The notes: a model not told the origin generated them from the letters alone. 64,000 nucleotides of DNA from Desulfovibrio sp. (GCA_031271265.1 JAISWB010000096.1:39621-103620), one strand, 5' to 3'. Counted from the stretch's first letter, positions 8,245 to 18,204 are shown. Numbers and translations: made by a program.

Positions 8245-9411
8245 ATGATACGCCTGCTGACCGCGTACACCTGTGAACTCGACGATATCAACGGCGCCGT
8301 TGATGAAATCATGCAGCAGTTACAGTTGGAAAAACGCCTGCTGCGGCATTCCGTCGGGATATTGGCATTTCATCCGGAATTTCTGGAAACGGGCGTCGTC
8401 AAAGCCGTCAGCGACGCTCTCCCCTTCGATGCCGTCGGCGGCACGGCTTCCACCACGGCGGTGACGGGAGCGATGGGCGACCTGATGCTGACCGTCGGCG
8501 TGCTCACGAGCGACGACATCCTGTTCCGGACGGGTGCTTGCTGCCTCGCGCAGGAAGAACCGCAGGCCGCGATACAGCGGCTGTATGCGCGGCTCGTGCC
8601 GCCTTTCACGGAAAAACCGGCACTGCTGTTCACCTTGGCGCCGGTCATGGCCGACTTTTCGGGCGATGATTTCATTGCGGCCCTGGATGCAGTTTCCGGC
8701 GGAGTTCCCGTGTTCGGGTCCTTGCCCTTTACGCATATGCCCGACTCAAGCGGCATTGAAATCTGTTGCAACGGCGAACATCATGCCGGCCTGTTTACGC
8801 TTGTCGCCATGTTCGGTGAGGTCAATCCCGAATTTTACCATACAGACATACCGGACGACAGGATCATACATAAAAAGGCCGTCATCACCGGGGCCGTGAA
8901 AAACAGGATTCAGAGCATCAACAACATTGCATCGCTCGACTATCTTGAGTCCATAGGCTTGGCGGAAAAAGGCAGCATCGCAGGCATCGGCGCCCTTCCC
9001 TTCGTCCTGACCCTGGACGACGGTTCCCGCGTGGTGCGCTCCGCGTACAGCATCGCGGGGGAAGGAGAGATTCTGACGTACGGCGCCGTCCCCCAAGGCG
9101 CGAAGATCGGTTTTGCCGACGGCAGCGCCGCCTATGTGCTCCAATCCGTAAAGGACGACATAGCCCGCGCCGTTGCGGCCCGGGGATCCTCCGATGCGCT
9201 GATTGTCTCCTGTGAGGGCCGCAAATGGACTATCGGCACGGACGCAACGGCGGAGATAAAAGAACTGGCCGAGCATCTGGACCGGTCATGTGCATACCAG
9301 TTCGCCTACGCGGCAGGCGAACTCTGCCCCGTGAAAAACCTCGGCGGCCGGACGGTCAACGCTTTTCATAATTTTTCGATGATCGCCTGTGTGTTGCGGT
9401 CCGGACGGTGA
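8245..9411 (+). CDS. FIST-domain sensory protein 1
   Basis: A 388-residue protein with FIST N-terminal and C-terminal halves. The N half has LPFDAVGGTASTTAVTGAMG and ALDAVSGGVPVFGSLPF; the C half has the EFYHTDIPDDRIIH region and ends GRTVNAFHNFSMIACVL. FIST domains are signal-input modules proposed to bind small ligands such as amino acids. No output domain is fused. I chose ATG 8245, with GGGAGG seven bases upstream. A close paralogue is encoded at 11969-13120 on the other strand, next to a hybrid histidine kinase; the two proteins align over their full length. It may work with that kinase, which is inference from position. Confidence 0.82.
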   Translation: MIRLLTAYTCELDDINGAVDEIMQQLQLEKRLLRHSVGILAFHPEFLETGVVKAVSDALPFDAVGGTASTTAVTGAMGDLMLTVGVLTSDDILFRTGACCLAQEEPQAAIQRLYARLVPPFTEKPALLFTLAPVMADFSGDDFIAALDAVSGGVPVFGSLPFTHMPDSSGIEICCNGEHHAGLFTLVAMFGEVNPEFYHTDIPDDRIIHKKAVITGAVKNRIQSINNIASLDYLESIGLAEKGSIAGIGALPFVLTLDDGSRVVRSAYSIAGEGEILTYGAVPQGAKIGFADGSAAYVLQSVKDDIARAVAARGSSDALIVSCEGRKWTIGTDATAEIKELAEHLDRSCAYQFAYAAGELCPVKNLGGRTVNAFHNFSMIACVLRSGR

Positions 9412-9457
9412 TGCGGCAGGCGTTCGCTTTAGCGGCCGAGGTCTGCTGAAAATATTG

Positions 9458-9477
9458 CTGATTTCTGCAGAAATCAG
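9458..9477. other. 20-bp perfect palindrome between convergent genes
   Basis: CTGATTTCTGCAGAAATCAG is a perfect palindrome that overlaps the stop codon of the hybrid kinase gene. It lies between the converging FIST and kinase genes. It may help end transcription in both directions, though there is no T run. Confidence 0.45.
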
Positions 9478-11966
9478 TAATCGGCGTTTCCCTTGAGCAG
9501 CGCGCCGATTATCTCCTCCGCTTTTTGGAAGTCAGCCTCCAGGGCGCAATCGGCCGTCGCGGATACGGCTTCCCGCAACGCTTCCGGCAAAGTCAGGGCC
9601 TGCAGATACGCCAAGGCGGCATCCGTCGCGTCGATGTCTTTTGTCTCCAACGCCTTCAGCAGGCGCATCAGGGCGTTGTCGATTTCCGGCCCGCGCGCCT
9701 CCGCGCCGTCTCCGGAGCGGGCTGTGGTCGATGCCTGCGCAACGACCTCGCCTATCCGCTCCGCAAGGGCGGCAAGCGTTTCCCGAAACGGCGCAAGATG
9801 TTCGCGGATCACGGGCATCTCGCCCTCGCGCCCCGCCTTTTCCAGCAAGGCGGCCGTCTGCGACAAGGTGTCCGCGCCGACAGCGGCCAGGGCGCTTTTC
9901 AGGGCGTGAACCTGCGTTACGAAGGCGCGCAGGGAACCGGCCGGGCTTTGCCCGGAAGTTTCCGCAGGAGTCTTCGCAGGACTCTCTCCCCCGGCGGCGT
10001 CCGAAGATGAGGCGTCCGGCTCGCGCGCAAGCAACGCCGCCGCGGCTTGCGCATCCCGCCGGAACACCGTCAGCAAATCCAGGTAGCGGCGTTGCGACCC
10101 GCCGACCACGGCAATCCCGGCGGCGGTATTCAGCCCCGCGATTTCCGGAAACAACGGCGCAGCATCATCTTCTGCGCCTTGTTGTTCGCCGTTCCCGCAG
10201 CCGTTCCCGCCCGAACCGTTGTCGTCGTCCAACGGCAGTTTTCGACGTTTAGCATCGGGAATCCACTTTCTCAGCAACGCGTCCAGCTTGGGCACTTCTA
10301 TGGGTTTGGAAAGAAAGTCGTTGAAACCGTTTGCCAGGAACATTTCACGCATGCCGGAAACGGCGTTGGCCGTGAGCGCGACGACAGGCATCGTCCGGCA
10401 ACGTTCATCGGGCATGGCCCTGACGGCACGCGTAGCTTCCATGCCGTCCATGCCCGGCATCATGTGATCCATGAGGACAAGATCGTAAGTATACGCTTCA
10501 ATCATAGCCAGAGCATCCTCTCCGCTCCGGCAGGCGTCGGTTTTCATCCTGTACGGTGCGAGCAGGCCTTCCGCCACCATCAGGTTGGTATCCATGTCGT
10601 CGACGATGAGCACGCGAACATCCGGGGCGGTAAAACGAATATCCCGCCCCCGGACCTTGCCGGCCGACCTGCCGCTCAGGGAACCCATGGGACGGGCATC
10701 GGCTATGCCCTGGACGACGGTCGCGGTGAAGGTCGATCCGGTCCCGTACTCGCTCGTCACGCGCGTATCGCCGCCCATGGCGCGGCACAGGCTGCGCGCA
10801 ATGGCCAGACCCAGACCTGTACCCTGAATGGCCCTGTTGTGCATTTGGTCAAGGCGGACAAAATCCCCGAACAGGCGCGGCAAATGCTCGGGCTTTATGC
10901 CGATGCCGCTGTCGGCGACCGTGAATGTCAACTTGACCGTATCCGAAGACAACAATTCGTATTTGACCGTAAACCTGATGAAACCTTTACGGGTGTATTT
11001 GACGGCATTGGACAAAAGATTCAACAAGATCTGGCGCACACGCATTTCATCGCCGAAGAGCGCGGCCGGTATGGATTCATCCAGCTCACTTTCGAACACC
11101 AAAGGCTTGTCTTCAAGACGGACCTTGATAATCATCAATATATCGTTCAGCAGGGAAGCTGTATCATAACGCGTCGGCGCGATCTCCATCCGACCCGATT
11201 CAATCTTGGAAAAATCAAGGATATCGTTGATAATGGACAGCAGGTTCGCTCCGGCTTGCTGTATCCCGGTGATGTATTCCATGCATTGCGCTTTGCCGTA
11301 GTGCATGGCGGCCAGTTCGCTCAGTCCCATGACGGCGTTCATGGGAGTGCGTATTTCATGGCTCATGCGGGCCAGAAAAAGGCTTTTGGCAAGACTGGCC
11401 TGTTCCGCCTTTTCCTTGGCTGTGGCCAGCTCGGTAATATCGTGCAGAAGCAGCATGAAGCCTTCAACAGCGCTTCCCTGGTCCACAAGAGGCGTTATGT
11501 AGACGGAAAACACGCATACTTCATTTTTTTCACCGATACGGAGGGAGGCCTCGGCGCTGATGGTGCCTTTATCACGGTAGGCTTGCGTGAACAGGTCCGC
11601 TATCGGCGCCAGTGAAAAGCCGCTCTTCTGCGATATTTCGACAAGATCGGGAAAAGTTAAGCCCTTGAGCGTATCGACGTTCTCAATACCGACGAGTTTA
11701 AGGAACCGGTCCGTGCAGTATGCGACCTCTCCTTGCTTGTCCAGCAGCAGGATACTGTTGATGCTGTTGCTCAGCAGCATGTTCAGGTATTTTTCCTGCC
11801 GCAATTTCTCAATTTGTAAATTCGCATAGAAACGCGTCTGGGCCTGGGTAAAGGAATCCGCCAGCGTCATGGAGTTTTTCAGCGCCGTATTTTCCCGCTG
11901 CAATTTGCGTATCTGCACTTTAAGCGCCGTTACGGCGGCGGATTCATCAGGCGTGGTGTCGTTCAT
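9474..11966 (-). CDS. Hybrid sensor histidine kinase (coiled coil, PAS, HisKA, HATPase, receiver, Hpt)
   Basis: An 830-residue cytoplasmic phosphorelay protein with no membrane segments. In order: a short coiled coil (VTALKVQIRKLQRENTALK), a PAS domain (about 70-190), HisKA with phospho-acceptor His in SHEIRTPMNAVMG, HATPase with LLNLLSNAVKYT, DSGIGIKPEHLPRLF and GTGLGLAI, a receiver domain with LIVDDMD and LVLMDHMMPGMDG, and a C-terminal Hpt domain with VHALKSALAAVG. I chose ATG 11966, two bases after the stop of FIST protein 2, implying translational coupling. Soluble architecture plus a coupled FIST gene suggests that FIST supplies the signal. The output partner is not visible. Confidence 0.9.
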   Translation of the reverse strand: MNDTTPDESAAVTALKVQIRKLQRENTALKNSMTLADSFTQAQTRFYANLQIEKLRQEKYLNMLLSNSINSILLLDKQGEVAYCTDRFLKLVGIENVDTLKGLTFPDLVEISQKSGFSLAPIADLFTQAYRDKGTISAEASLRIGEKNEVCVFSVYITPLVDQGSAVEGFMLLLHDITELATAKEKAEQASLAKSLFLARMSHEIRTPMNAVMGLSELAAMHYGKAQCMEYITGIQQAGANLLSIINDILDFSKIESGRMEIAPTRYDTASLLNDILMIIKVRLEDKPLVFESELDESIPAALFGDEMRVRQILLNLLSNAVKYTRKGFIRFTVKYELLSSDTVKLTFTVADSGIGIKPEHLPRLFGDFVRLDQMHNRAIQGTGLGLAIARSLCRAMGGDTRVTSEYGTGSTFTATVVQGIADARPMGSLSGRSAGKVRGRDIRFTAPDVRVLIVDDMDTNLMVAEGLLAPYRMKTDACRSGEDALAMIEAYTYDLVLMDHMMPGMDGMEATRAVRAMPDERCRTMPVVALTANAVSGMREMFLANGFNDFLSKPIEVPKLDALLRKWIPDAKRRKLPLDDDNGSGGNGCGNGEQQGAEDDAAPLFPEIAGLNTAAGIAVVGGSQRRYLDLLTVFRRDAQAAAALLAREPDASSSDAAGGESPAKTPAETSGQSPAGSLRAFVTQVHALKSALAAVGADTLSQTAALLEKAGREGEMPVIREHLAPFRETLAALAERIGEVVAQASTTARSGDGAEARGPEIDNALMRLLKALETKDIDATDAALAYLQALTLPEALREAVSATADCALEADFQKAEEIIGALLKGNADY

Positions 11967-11968
11967 GG

Positions 11969-13120
11969 TTACAGTACGCAGGCAATCATTGAAAAATTCT
12001 GGAAGCTGTTGACAAGCCGGCCGTCGCGATTTTTCACGGGACAGAATTCTCCGCCGGCATAGATGATGCGGTAGGGGAGCAGGGGACCCAGGCAGTCGAC
12101 CACTTCCCGCATTTCCGCGGTCGGTCGCATGCCGAGCGTCCATTTGCGGGCGCTGCAGGAGACGATCAGCACGCTTGCTCTTCCGGAAGCAGCGACGGCC
12201 CCGGCTATGCTTTCTCTTGCGGAGTTGAGGACAAATTCCGCGTTGCAGTCGGAAAAACCTATTGTCGCGCCCTGGGGGACGTTGCCGTATGTCGCGATGT
12301 ACCCTTCCTGCGTGGCCCGGTAGGGGGAGCGTACCAGACGGGTGCCGTCGTTCAGGCGCAGGACGAAGGGGATGGCGGCGATGCCGGAGATGCTTCCCTT
12401 GTCGGCCAAGCCTATGGATTCAAGATAGTCGAACGCTCTCAGGCCGTTGATGCTCTGAATCAGGTGTTTTTCCGACCGGGTAATGACGGCGTTTTGATGT
12501 ATCACCCTGTCGTCCGGAACGGTGGTATGGTAAAATTCCGGCTTGACATCCCCGAATAAGGCAACAAGCGTGAACAGGTTCTCCTGAGGCTCGCCGTTCA
12601 TGCATGGCGAACTGTTGCCTAAGCCGGGCCGGGCACCGGCGGCCAGAGAGCCGAACACGGGAACTCCGCCGGACGCCGCGTCCAGAGCCTCGATGAAGTC
12701 GTCCCCCCCGGCGTTGTTTATGATCGGGGCGACCGTCAGGAGCAGGGCGGGCTTCTCTCCGTCATGAGGCGCGAGTTCCGCGTACAATGCCCGTATGGAC
12801 GCGCCGGGGTCGTCCCCAAGGGGGACGGCGCCCGCCCTGAACTCGACATCGTCGCTCGTCAGCACGGTAACGGCCAGCATCAGGTTCCCCAGGGCACCGG
12901 GAACTGCAAGATAGGACGTCGTTCCGCCTATGCTGTCGAAAGGCAGAGCCGCGCTCACGGCCTTGATAACGCCTGTTTCCAGGAAGTCCGGATAAAAGTC
13001 CGTCAACGCAACGGAATTGCGGAGCAGGCGTTCGTCGAGGCGCAACTGCTCCAAAATTTCCGCCGCGGTGCGCTCGATGTAGTCGATCTCCCGTGTGTAT
13101 GCGGTCAGCATGCGTATCAT
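11969..13120 (-). CDS. FIST-domain sensory protein 2
   Basis: A 383-residue paralogue of the FIST protein at 8245, with matching blocks such as LPFDSIGGTTSYLAVPGALG, ALDAASGGVPVFGSLAAG, EFYHTTVPDDRVIH and VNSFQNFSMIACVL. I chose ATG 13120 (MIRMLTAYTREID), which aligns with the start of the paralogue and has AGGGG upstream; the longer ORF to 13366 adds unrelated sequence. It ends two bases before the hybrid kinase start. It lies 180 bases downstream of fliI, so it could be read through from the flagellar operon. The likely role is ligand sensing for the adjacent kinase; the ligand is unknown. Confidence 0.82.
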   Translation of the reverse strand: MIRMLTAYTREIDYIERTAAEILEQLRLDERLLRNSVALTDFYPDFLETGVIKAVSAALPFDSIGGTTSYLAVPGALGNLMLAVTVLTSDDVEFRAGAVPLGDDPGASIRALYAELAPHDGEKPALLLTVAPIINNAGGDDFIEALDAASGGVPVFGSLAAGARPGLGNSSPCMNGEPQENLFTLVALFGDVKPEFYHTTVPDDRVIHQNAVITRSEKHLIQSINGLRAFDYLESIGLADKGSISGIAAIPFVLRLNDGTRLVRSPYRATQEGYIATYGNVPQGATIGFSDCNAEFVLNSARESIAGAVAASGRASVLIVSCSARKWTLGMRPTAEMREVVDCLGPLLPYRIIYAGGEFCPVKNRDGRLVNSFQNFSMIACVL

Positions 13121-13301
13121 GCGGTCGCCCCTGTGCGGGAGCATCCCCTGTTCTGTGGGTAGGAATAGTTCTGCGTGTCCACGAGCCCCCTGCGTTGCGG
13201 TTGTAAACGGCAGAACGGGACCGGCGTTGCCCTGAAACGGCAACCAACGGCAATCCGCAATCTCCGGCGTACACAACTGCTGAAGCCGCATACCACGAAA
13301 A

Positions 13302-14624
13302 TTACAGGAGAGCAAGCGTGTGCAGTTGCGTGAAGCTGTCCTCCAGCGAACAGGCGGTGCCGACATCCTGGCGCAAAAAGGTGTTCGCAGGCGTGCGCGT
13401 GTCTATGGCCTTGTCTGTTTCCGGATTGGAACCGCGGGCATAGGCCCCGATATTGATCATGTCTTCCACGCGCCTGTAGGCGGCGAGTCTGGAAACGACC
13501 ACGCGTCCGTCTTGCGTGACGCCGTCCGACACCAGGTCCGGGCGCAGGCGGCTTATGCTGCGCAAGACGTCTATAGCCGGAAAATGTCCTTCGTCGGCGA
13601 GTTCGCGGGTCAGCACGATATGCCCGTCGAGGATGGAACGCACGGCGTCGGCTACCGGCTCCGTGAAATCGTCGCCGTCCACCAGGACCGTGTAGATGCC
13701 GGTGATGGACCCGGCGGCGCTGCGTCCGGCGCGTTCCAGCAGCTTGGGAAGTTGGGCGAAAACGGAGGGCGTGTAGCCCTTGGCGGCCGGAGGTTCGCCG
13801 ACGGCCAGACCGATCTCGCGCGCGGCCATGGCGAAACGCGTTACGGAATCCATCATGAACAGGACATCCTGCCCCCTGTCCCGGAAGTACTCGGCCACGG
13901 CCGTGGCCGCGTAAGCCGCCCGCATGCGCAGCAGGGGCGAGCGGTCGGACGTGGCCACGACCAAAACGGAGCGCGCCGCGCCTTCCCTGCCCAAATCCTT
14001 TTCGATGAATTCAAGAACTTCGCGCCCGCGTTCACCGACCAGCCCGATGACGTTGACGTCCGCCTGCGTATAGCGGGCCATCATGCCCATGAGCGTGGAT
14101 TTGCCCACTCCGGACCCGGCCATGATGCCCATGCGCTGCCCCTTGCCCAGCGTGAGCAGGGCGTTGACCGCGCGTACCCCCACGTCCAGAGCCTCGGTTA
14201 TGCGCGGCCGGGACAGGGGAGGAGGGGGATCGGCATACAGGGGCACGGATTCCGGAAGATCGACGGAAACGGAAGGATCGAGGGGTGCGCCGAAGGGGTC
14301 GAAGGCTTTGCCCCGCATATCCGGGCCGACGGGAAACAGGGGAGAACGGCCGACAACGCCGACCAGGCTGCCCGGCCGCACCCCGCGCAGGTCGCCGTAA
14401 GGCATGAACAGCAGCGAACCGTCGCGGAACCCCACAACCTCGACGTCCACCCCGACCTCCCGCCGCGTTCCGCCGTCCGGAAAAATACGGCACACGGACC
14501 CTACCGGGGCATTCAGGCCGCTGCCTTCGGCCACCAGCCCGACGACCTTGTTGACCTTGCCGTAACAGGTTACGGGCCGAAGCGCGGACAGGGCGCGCAA
14601 CGCGCCGCGCGGGGCGGAACTCAT
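13302..14624 (-). CDS. fliI: Flagellar type III export ATPase FliI
   Basis: A 440-residue F1-beta-like ATPase of the flagellar export apparatus. Walker A is MAGSGVGKSTLMG, Walker B lies in VLFMMDSVTRFA, and the QLPKLLERAG and GSITGIYTVLVDGDD segments are characteristic. ATG 14624 overlaps the fliH stop as ATGA, giving coupled translation with its regulator FliH. It is the last recognisable flagellar gene of the minus-strand operon; the usual next gene, fliJ, is not present in the 180-base gap downstream. Confidence 0.96.
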   Translation of the reverse strand: MSSAPRGALRALSALRPVTCYGKVNKVVGLVAEGSGLNAPVGSVCRIFPDGGTRREVGVDVEVVGFRDGSLLFMPYGDLRGVRPGSLVGVVGRSPLFPVGPDMRGKAFDPFGAPLDPSVSVDLPESVPLYADPPPPLSRPRITEALDVGVRAVNALLTLGKGQRMGIMAGSGVGKSTLMGMMARYTQADVNVIGLVGERGREVLEFIEKDLGREGAARSVLVVATSDRSPLLRMRAAYAATAVAEYFRDRGQDVLFMMDSVTRFAMAAREIGLAVGEPPAAKGYTPSVFAQLPKLLERAGRSAAGSITGIYTVLVDGDDFTEPVADAVRSILDGHIVLTRELADEGHFPAIDVLRSISRLRPDLVSDGVTQDGRVVVSRLAAYRRVEDMINIGAYARGSNPETDKAIDTRTPANTFLRQDVGTACSLEDSFTQLHTLALL

Positions 14625-15448
14625 GCCGGGCGCGCGTCCGGGCCTTGCCCGGCGTTGTCCGGGGAGGGCCGCGCGGGATGCGCTCCCCCGGTTGCGCGCG
14701 CCGTATCGGTGAAACCCGCGTCCTGCCCGAAGTTTTCGGCAAGGCTGAGATCCTTGAGCACTTCGTCCACCGCCGCGATACGGCTCTCCAGGCGCCCGTC
14801 GGCCAACGACGATTCGCTCTCCACCAGCATGCCGCCCGGAGTAATTGCCGGGTCGGCGCGCACGCGCCAGGACGCGACATCCGGAAAACGCTCCCCGGCC
14901 GAGGCTATGATGTCCTCCAGGACGGGCGCGTCCTCAGCGCTCACGTGTATGACCAGCGTCCGGCGTTTTTCCAGAAGCGCCGCGGCTTCGTCGAGCAGGG
15001 CGGTCAGCACGGCGGCGCGCCTTTCCGACAGTTCAAGGGCCGTGATCCGCTCCACGGCCAGACGGGCCACTGCCGTGATATCGTCGCGCTGCTGTTCGAA
15101 GATATGCGAACATTGTCCTTCTATGGCGCCCAGAACGGCGGCAAGCGACTCGGACGTCCCCGCGCGGAACTCCTCAAGTTCTTCGGAGGCCCGGGCCATG
15201 CCGGCGGCGTAGCCCGTTTTTTCCGCCTCGGCGCGGAGTTCGGCCGCCTCGGAAGCGGCCGCGGAAAGAATGTCCGCGGCCATGGCCTCCGCCTTGCGGC
15301 GCACACGCGCCAGGTATTCAGTTTCGTCCTTGTCGTTCCACGCGGTCGTCCGCCCGCGCTCGAAGCTCCCCAGACCGTATTCGTCGCCGCGCGAGTAAAT
15401 CGTGCCCCACGCATCGGCGCGTTTTTCCCCTGCGTCAGACAAAGACAT
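14621..15448 (-). CDS. fliH: Flagellar export regulator FliH
   Basis: A 275-residue protein between fliG and fliI. The middle is Glu/Ala-rich and helical (ILSAAASEAAELRAEAEKTG, with FliH-type GYAAGMARA). The C-terminal ATPase-stator-like domain includes LVIHVSAEDAPVLEDI and DPAITPGGMLVES. FliH binds FliI and restrains and positions the ATPase at the export gate. The last 30 residues are a Pro/Gly/Ala-rich tail. The start overlaps the fliG end by 14 bases and the stop overlaps the fliI start, so translation is coupled. Confidence 0.9.
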   Translation of the reverse strand: MSLSDAGEKRADAWGTIYSRGDEYGLGSFERGRTTAWNDKDETEYLARVRRKAEAMAADILSAAASEAAELRAEAEKTGYAAGMARASEELEEFRAGTSESLAAVLGAIEGQCSHIFEQQRDDITAVARLAVERITALELSERRAAVLTALLDEAAALLEKRRTLVIHVSAEDAPVLEDIIASAGERFPDVASWRVRADPAITPGGMLVESESSLADGRLESRIAAVDEVLKDLSLAENFGQDAGFTDTARATGGAHPARPSPDNAGQGPDARPA

Positions 15449-16448
15449 CGCCTCCGCCGCGGCTGATCATGATGCGGCCCTCGCCTTCCAGTTTGCGCAC
15501 TACCTTGACGATGTTCTGCTGCGCGGCCTCGACGTCCGAAAGCCGCGTCGGCCCCATGATTTCCAGGTCTTCGCGGATCATGTTCCCGGCGCGCTCGGAC
15601 ATGTTCCTGAAGAACAGCGCCTTCATGTCGTCCGTTGCCCCGCGCAGGGCCATGGTCAGATCCTCGTTGGAAATTTCCTTGAGAATCTCGCGGACGGAGC
15701 GGTCTTCAAGACCCTTGACATCCTCGAAGACGAACATGAGGTTGCGGATTTCCTCGGCCATTGAGGACGAGGTTTCCTCGATTTCCGCCAGCACCTCTTC
15801 TTCGGTGGCGCGGTCCACGGCATTGAGAATCTCAGCCACGGAGTTGATGCCGCCCACTTTCTTTCCTTCTTTTCCGCCCATAGCTATCAGTTGGCTCTCC
15901 AGCACCCTGTCGACAGCCATGAGCATATCTTCGGGCACGGACTCCAGGTTGGCGAGGCGGATGAGAATTTCCGACCGCACGCCGGTCGGCAGTTTGGTCA
16001 GCAGGTCCGCCGCCTGATCCGTAGGAAGGTTGCCCAGGATCAGCGCCAGTGTCTGGGGATGTTCGTTGCGCAGGATCTGCGCCAGTATCTTGGTGGACAC
16101 CTTGCCTATGCCCCTGAAAGGCACGGGGCCGGTGTCCAGTTCCAGATAATCGCTTACATATTTGGCCGTATCGCTGTCCACATTGGGCAGCAACAGGCGT
16201 TTGACGGCGTCCTGCCCGCCCCTGACCAGTTCGCGCCCCGTGACCAGAGCATGGTAGTATTCGCGCAGAACCGCCTCGACCAGTTCCTTGGGCACCGTTT
16301 CCATCTGCAGCATGGCTTTGGAAACGGCGGCCAGCTCGTCGCGGTTCATACGCTTGAAGACCTCGGCGGCGAACTGTTCACCCATGGTGAGCAGCAAAAC
16401 CGCTGTCTTTTTCGCGCCTTCAAGGGAAAACTGAGTGTCCGTCGCCAT
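15435..16448 (-). CDS. fliG: Flagellar motor switch protein FliG
   Basis: A 337-residue rotor protein that transmits torque from the stator and sits on the FliF ring. The N-terminal half binds FliF (KKTAVLLLTMGEQFAAEVFK). The middle domain carries the EHPQTLALILGNLPTDQAAD segment, matching the family EHPQ motif. The C-terminal torque domain has FEDVKGLEDRSVREILKEIS and ALFFRNMSERAGNMIREDLE with the expected charged residues. ATG 16448 has GGAGGAT upstream. Confidence 0.97.
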   Translation of the reverse strand: MATDTQFSLEGAKKTAVLLLTMGEQFAAEVFKRMNRDELAAVSKAMLQMETVPKELVEAVLREYYHALVTGRELVRGGQDAVKRLLLPNVDSDTAKYVSDYLELDTGPVPFRGIGKVSTKILAQILRNEHPQTLALILGNLPTDQAADLLTKLPTGVRSEILIRLANLESVPEDMLMAVDRVLESQLIAMGGKEGKKVGGINSVAEILNAVDRATEEEVLAEIEETSSSMAEEIRNLMFVFEDVKGLEDRSVREILKEISNEDLTMALRGATDDMKALFFRNMSERAGNMIREDLEIMGPTRLSDVEAAQQNIVKVVRKLEGEGRIMISRGGGDVFV

Positions 16449-16514
16449 ATTCCGATCCTCCGCCGGCCGAGGAATAAGTTACGCGTGTACCGTGAAGCCT
16501 GCAATCGGATAAAT

Positions 16515-18158
16515 TCAGGCCGCCTTGGCCGGGACGGAAGCGGGCACGGCCGTTCCGCCGGTCTTGAGCCAACTCCTGAGAATTCCGATGGCCTGTTCGA
16601 TGTTCTGCTCACTCAGTTGCATGGCATGGACCTTGATGTCCTCGAGTTTTTCCAGCATGGCGGTGGCGGCCACGGCTTCCTCGTCGTCTTCCATGAGGGC
16701 CAGGCGCTCGTCCGCGGCGGCCAGACCTTCCAGTCCTTCGATGCCTTCAAGCATCGTGCCTTCGACCTTGGGACGGATCAGGGCCATGATGACCGGACGG
16801 ACGATCAGGAGCAGGAAAAGAAAGGCCAGCAAGGCATTGAGCAGGGGTTTGCCGAAGCGCAGGGCGTTGTCGGCCAGGTAGCCGGCCATGCCCTTGGGCG
16901 CATCCAGTTCCACGCCCTGGAAGGCGATGTTGCTCACTTCCAGGGTATCGCCCCTGGCCGAGTCGTAACCCACCGCGTTGGCCACAAGCTGGCGAATGCG
17001 CTGCATTTCCTCGGCAGAGCGGGGAGCGAAGACGCTCGTGCCGTCGTCATTTTTCTCATAGTTGCCGTCCACGACCACGGCAACACTAAGGCGGTCCACG
17101 GTGCCGACATCGGACACTATGTTTTGTTCTTCCTTGTTGATTTCAAAGTTGGTGGAGCGGTTTTCGCTGGTGGAATTCTGGTTGGACACGGTGCCGGACG
17201 GGCCGTCGCCCCTGAAATTCGGGTCCGGAACTCCGCCTTCAATAGCCGCCCGTCCCTGGGTACCGGTTTCCGAGCGCGTTTCCGAGCGCACCACGGTTTT
17301 TTCCGGGTCAAACAGTTCGCGGCGGATGGTTTTCCGGCTGAAATCCAGTTCCGCGTTGACCCTGGCGATGACCCGGCCCGCGCCGACCACGGGCATGAGC
17401 ATTTCTTCTATACGCCGCTCCAGGGTTCGCTGGGCGGTCATTTTGTAATCGTGTTGCGTGCGGGTCAGTCCGTCCAGGCTACCTTCCTCTTCGGGCTGGT
17501 AGAGGGATTTGCCGTTGGTGTCGGCTATGGACACCTTGCCCTTGTCCAGGCCTTCCACGGCCATAGTCACCAGATTGACCAGGGCCTCGATGTCGCTGCG
17601 TTCCATCTTTCTCATGCCCGACAGCTTCAGCAGCACCGAAGCCGACGGTTTTTGCTGTTCCTCGATAAAGAGGCTGCGGTTGGGTACGACAAGGTGGACC
17701 CTGGCGCTTTCCACGCCGGGAAACTCGCTGATCGTGCGGGCCAGTTCGCCTTCAAGGGCGCGGCGGTAGAAGAGCTTCTGCACGAAATCGGTCTGCCCGA
17801 CCTTGACGTCGTCGAAAATTTCAAAGCCCACGCCCTGCCCGGTCATGATATTCTGCCCGGCTATGCTGATGCGCAGGGCATGTACCCTGTCCTCGGGCAC
17901 CATGACGGCGCTGCCGTTCTTTTCCAATTTGTAGTCGACCTTTTCGGTTTCCAGCGCCTTGATGACGTTTGCGGCGTCCTGCGGGGTAAGATCGGCATAG
18001 AGCAGGCCGTATTCCTCGCCTCCCAGCCAGACGGCCAACACCAGAAAGCTGCCCACCGCGAGTACGGACAGGCCGCCCAAAAACACGCGCTGAGTTATGT
18101 TTCTGCCGGACCAGAAGTCAAATATGCGGCTCTTGGCCGATTCCAGAAAGGGCGACAT
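16515..18158 (-). CDS. fliF: Flagellar MS-ring protein FliF
   Basis: A 547-residue inner-membrane ring protein. Transmembrane helix 1 (VFLGGLSVLAVGSFLVLAVW) is near residue 25 and helix 2 (LLNALLAFLFLLLIVRPVIM) near 445, with the periplasmic ring-building region between. It includes SARVHLVVPNRSLFIEE and EEMLMPVVGAGRVIARVNAE. The cytoplasmic tail ends with the FliG-binding helix (NIEQAIGILRSWLK). ATG 18158 has AAGGAG seven bases upstream. Confidence 0.97.
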   Translation of the reverse strand: MSPFLESAKSRIFDFWSGRNITQRVFLGGLSVLAVGSFLVLAVWLGGEEYGLLYADLTPQDAANVIKALETEKVDYKLEKNGSAVMVPEDRVHALRISIAGQNIMTGQGVGFEIFDDVKVGQTDFVQKLFYRRALEGELARTISEFPGVESARVHLVVPNRSLFIEEQQKPSASVLLKLSGMRKMERSDIEALVNLVTMAVEGLDKGKVSIADTNGKSLYQPEEEGSLDGLTRTQHDYKMTAQRTLERRIEEMLMPVVGAGRVIARVNAELDFSRKTIRRELFDPEKTVVRSETRSETGTQGRAAIEGGVPDPNFRGDGPSGTVSNQNSTSENRSTNFEINKEEQNIVSDVGTVDRLSVAVVVDGNYEKNDDGTSVFAPRSAEEMQRIRQLVANAVGYDSARGDTLEVSNIAFQGVELDAPKGMAGYLADNALRFGKPLLNALLAFLFLLLIVRPVIMALIRPKVEGTMLEGIEGLEGLAAADERLALMEDDEEAVAATAMLEKLEDIKVHAMQLSEQNIEQAIGILRSWLKTGGTAVPASVPAKAA

Positions 18159-18204
18159 GCGCGGCTCCTTACACTTTATTTGCGTTGCACTGTGTTACAA
18201 GTAT

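Noticed and set aside
13121-13301. A small fliJ gene between fliI and FIST protein 2
   Set aside because: The gap is only 181 bases, too short for fliJ, and contains no ORF with the expected coiled coil.
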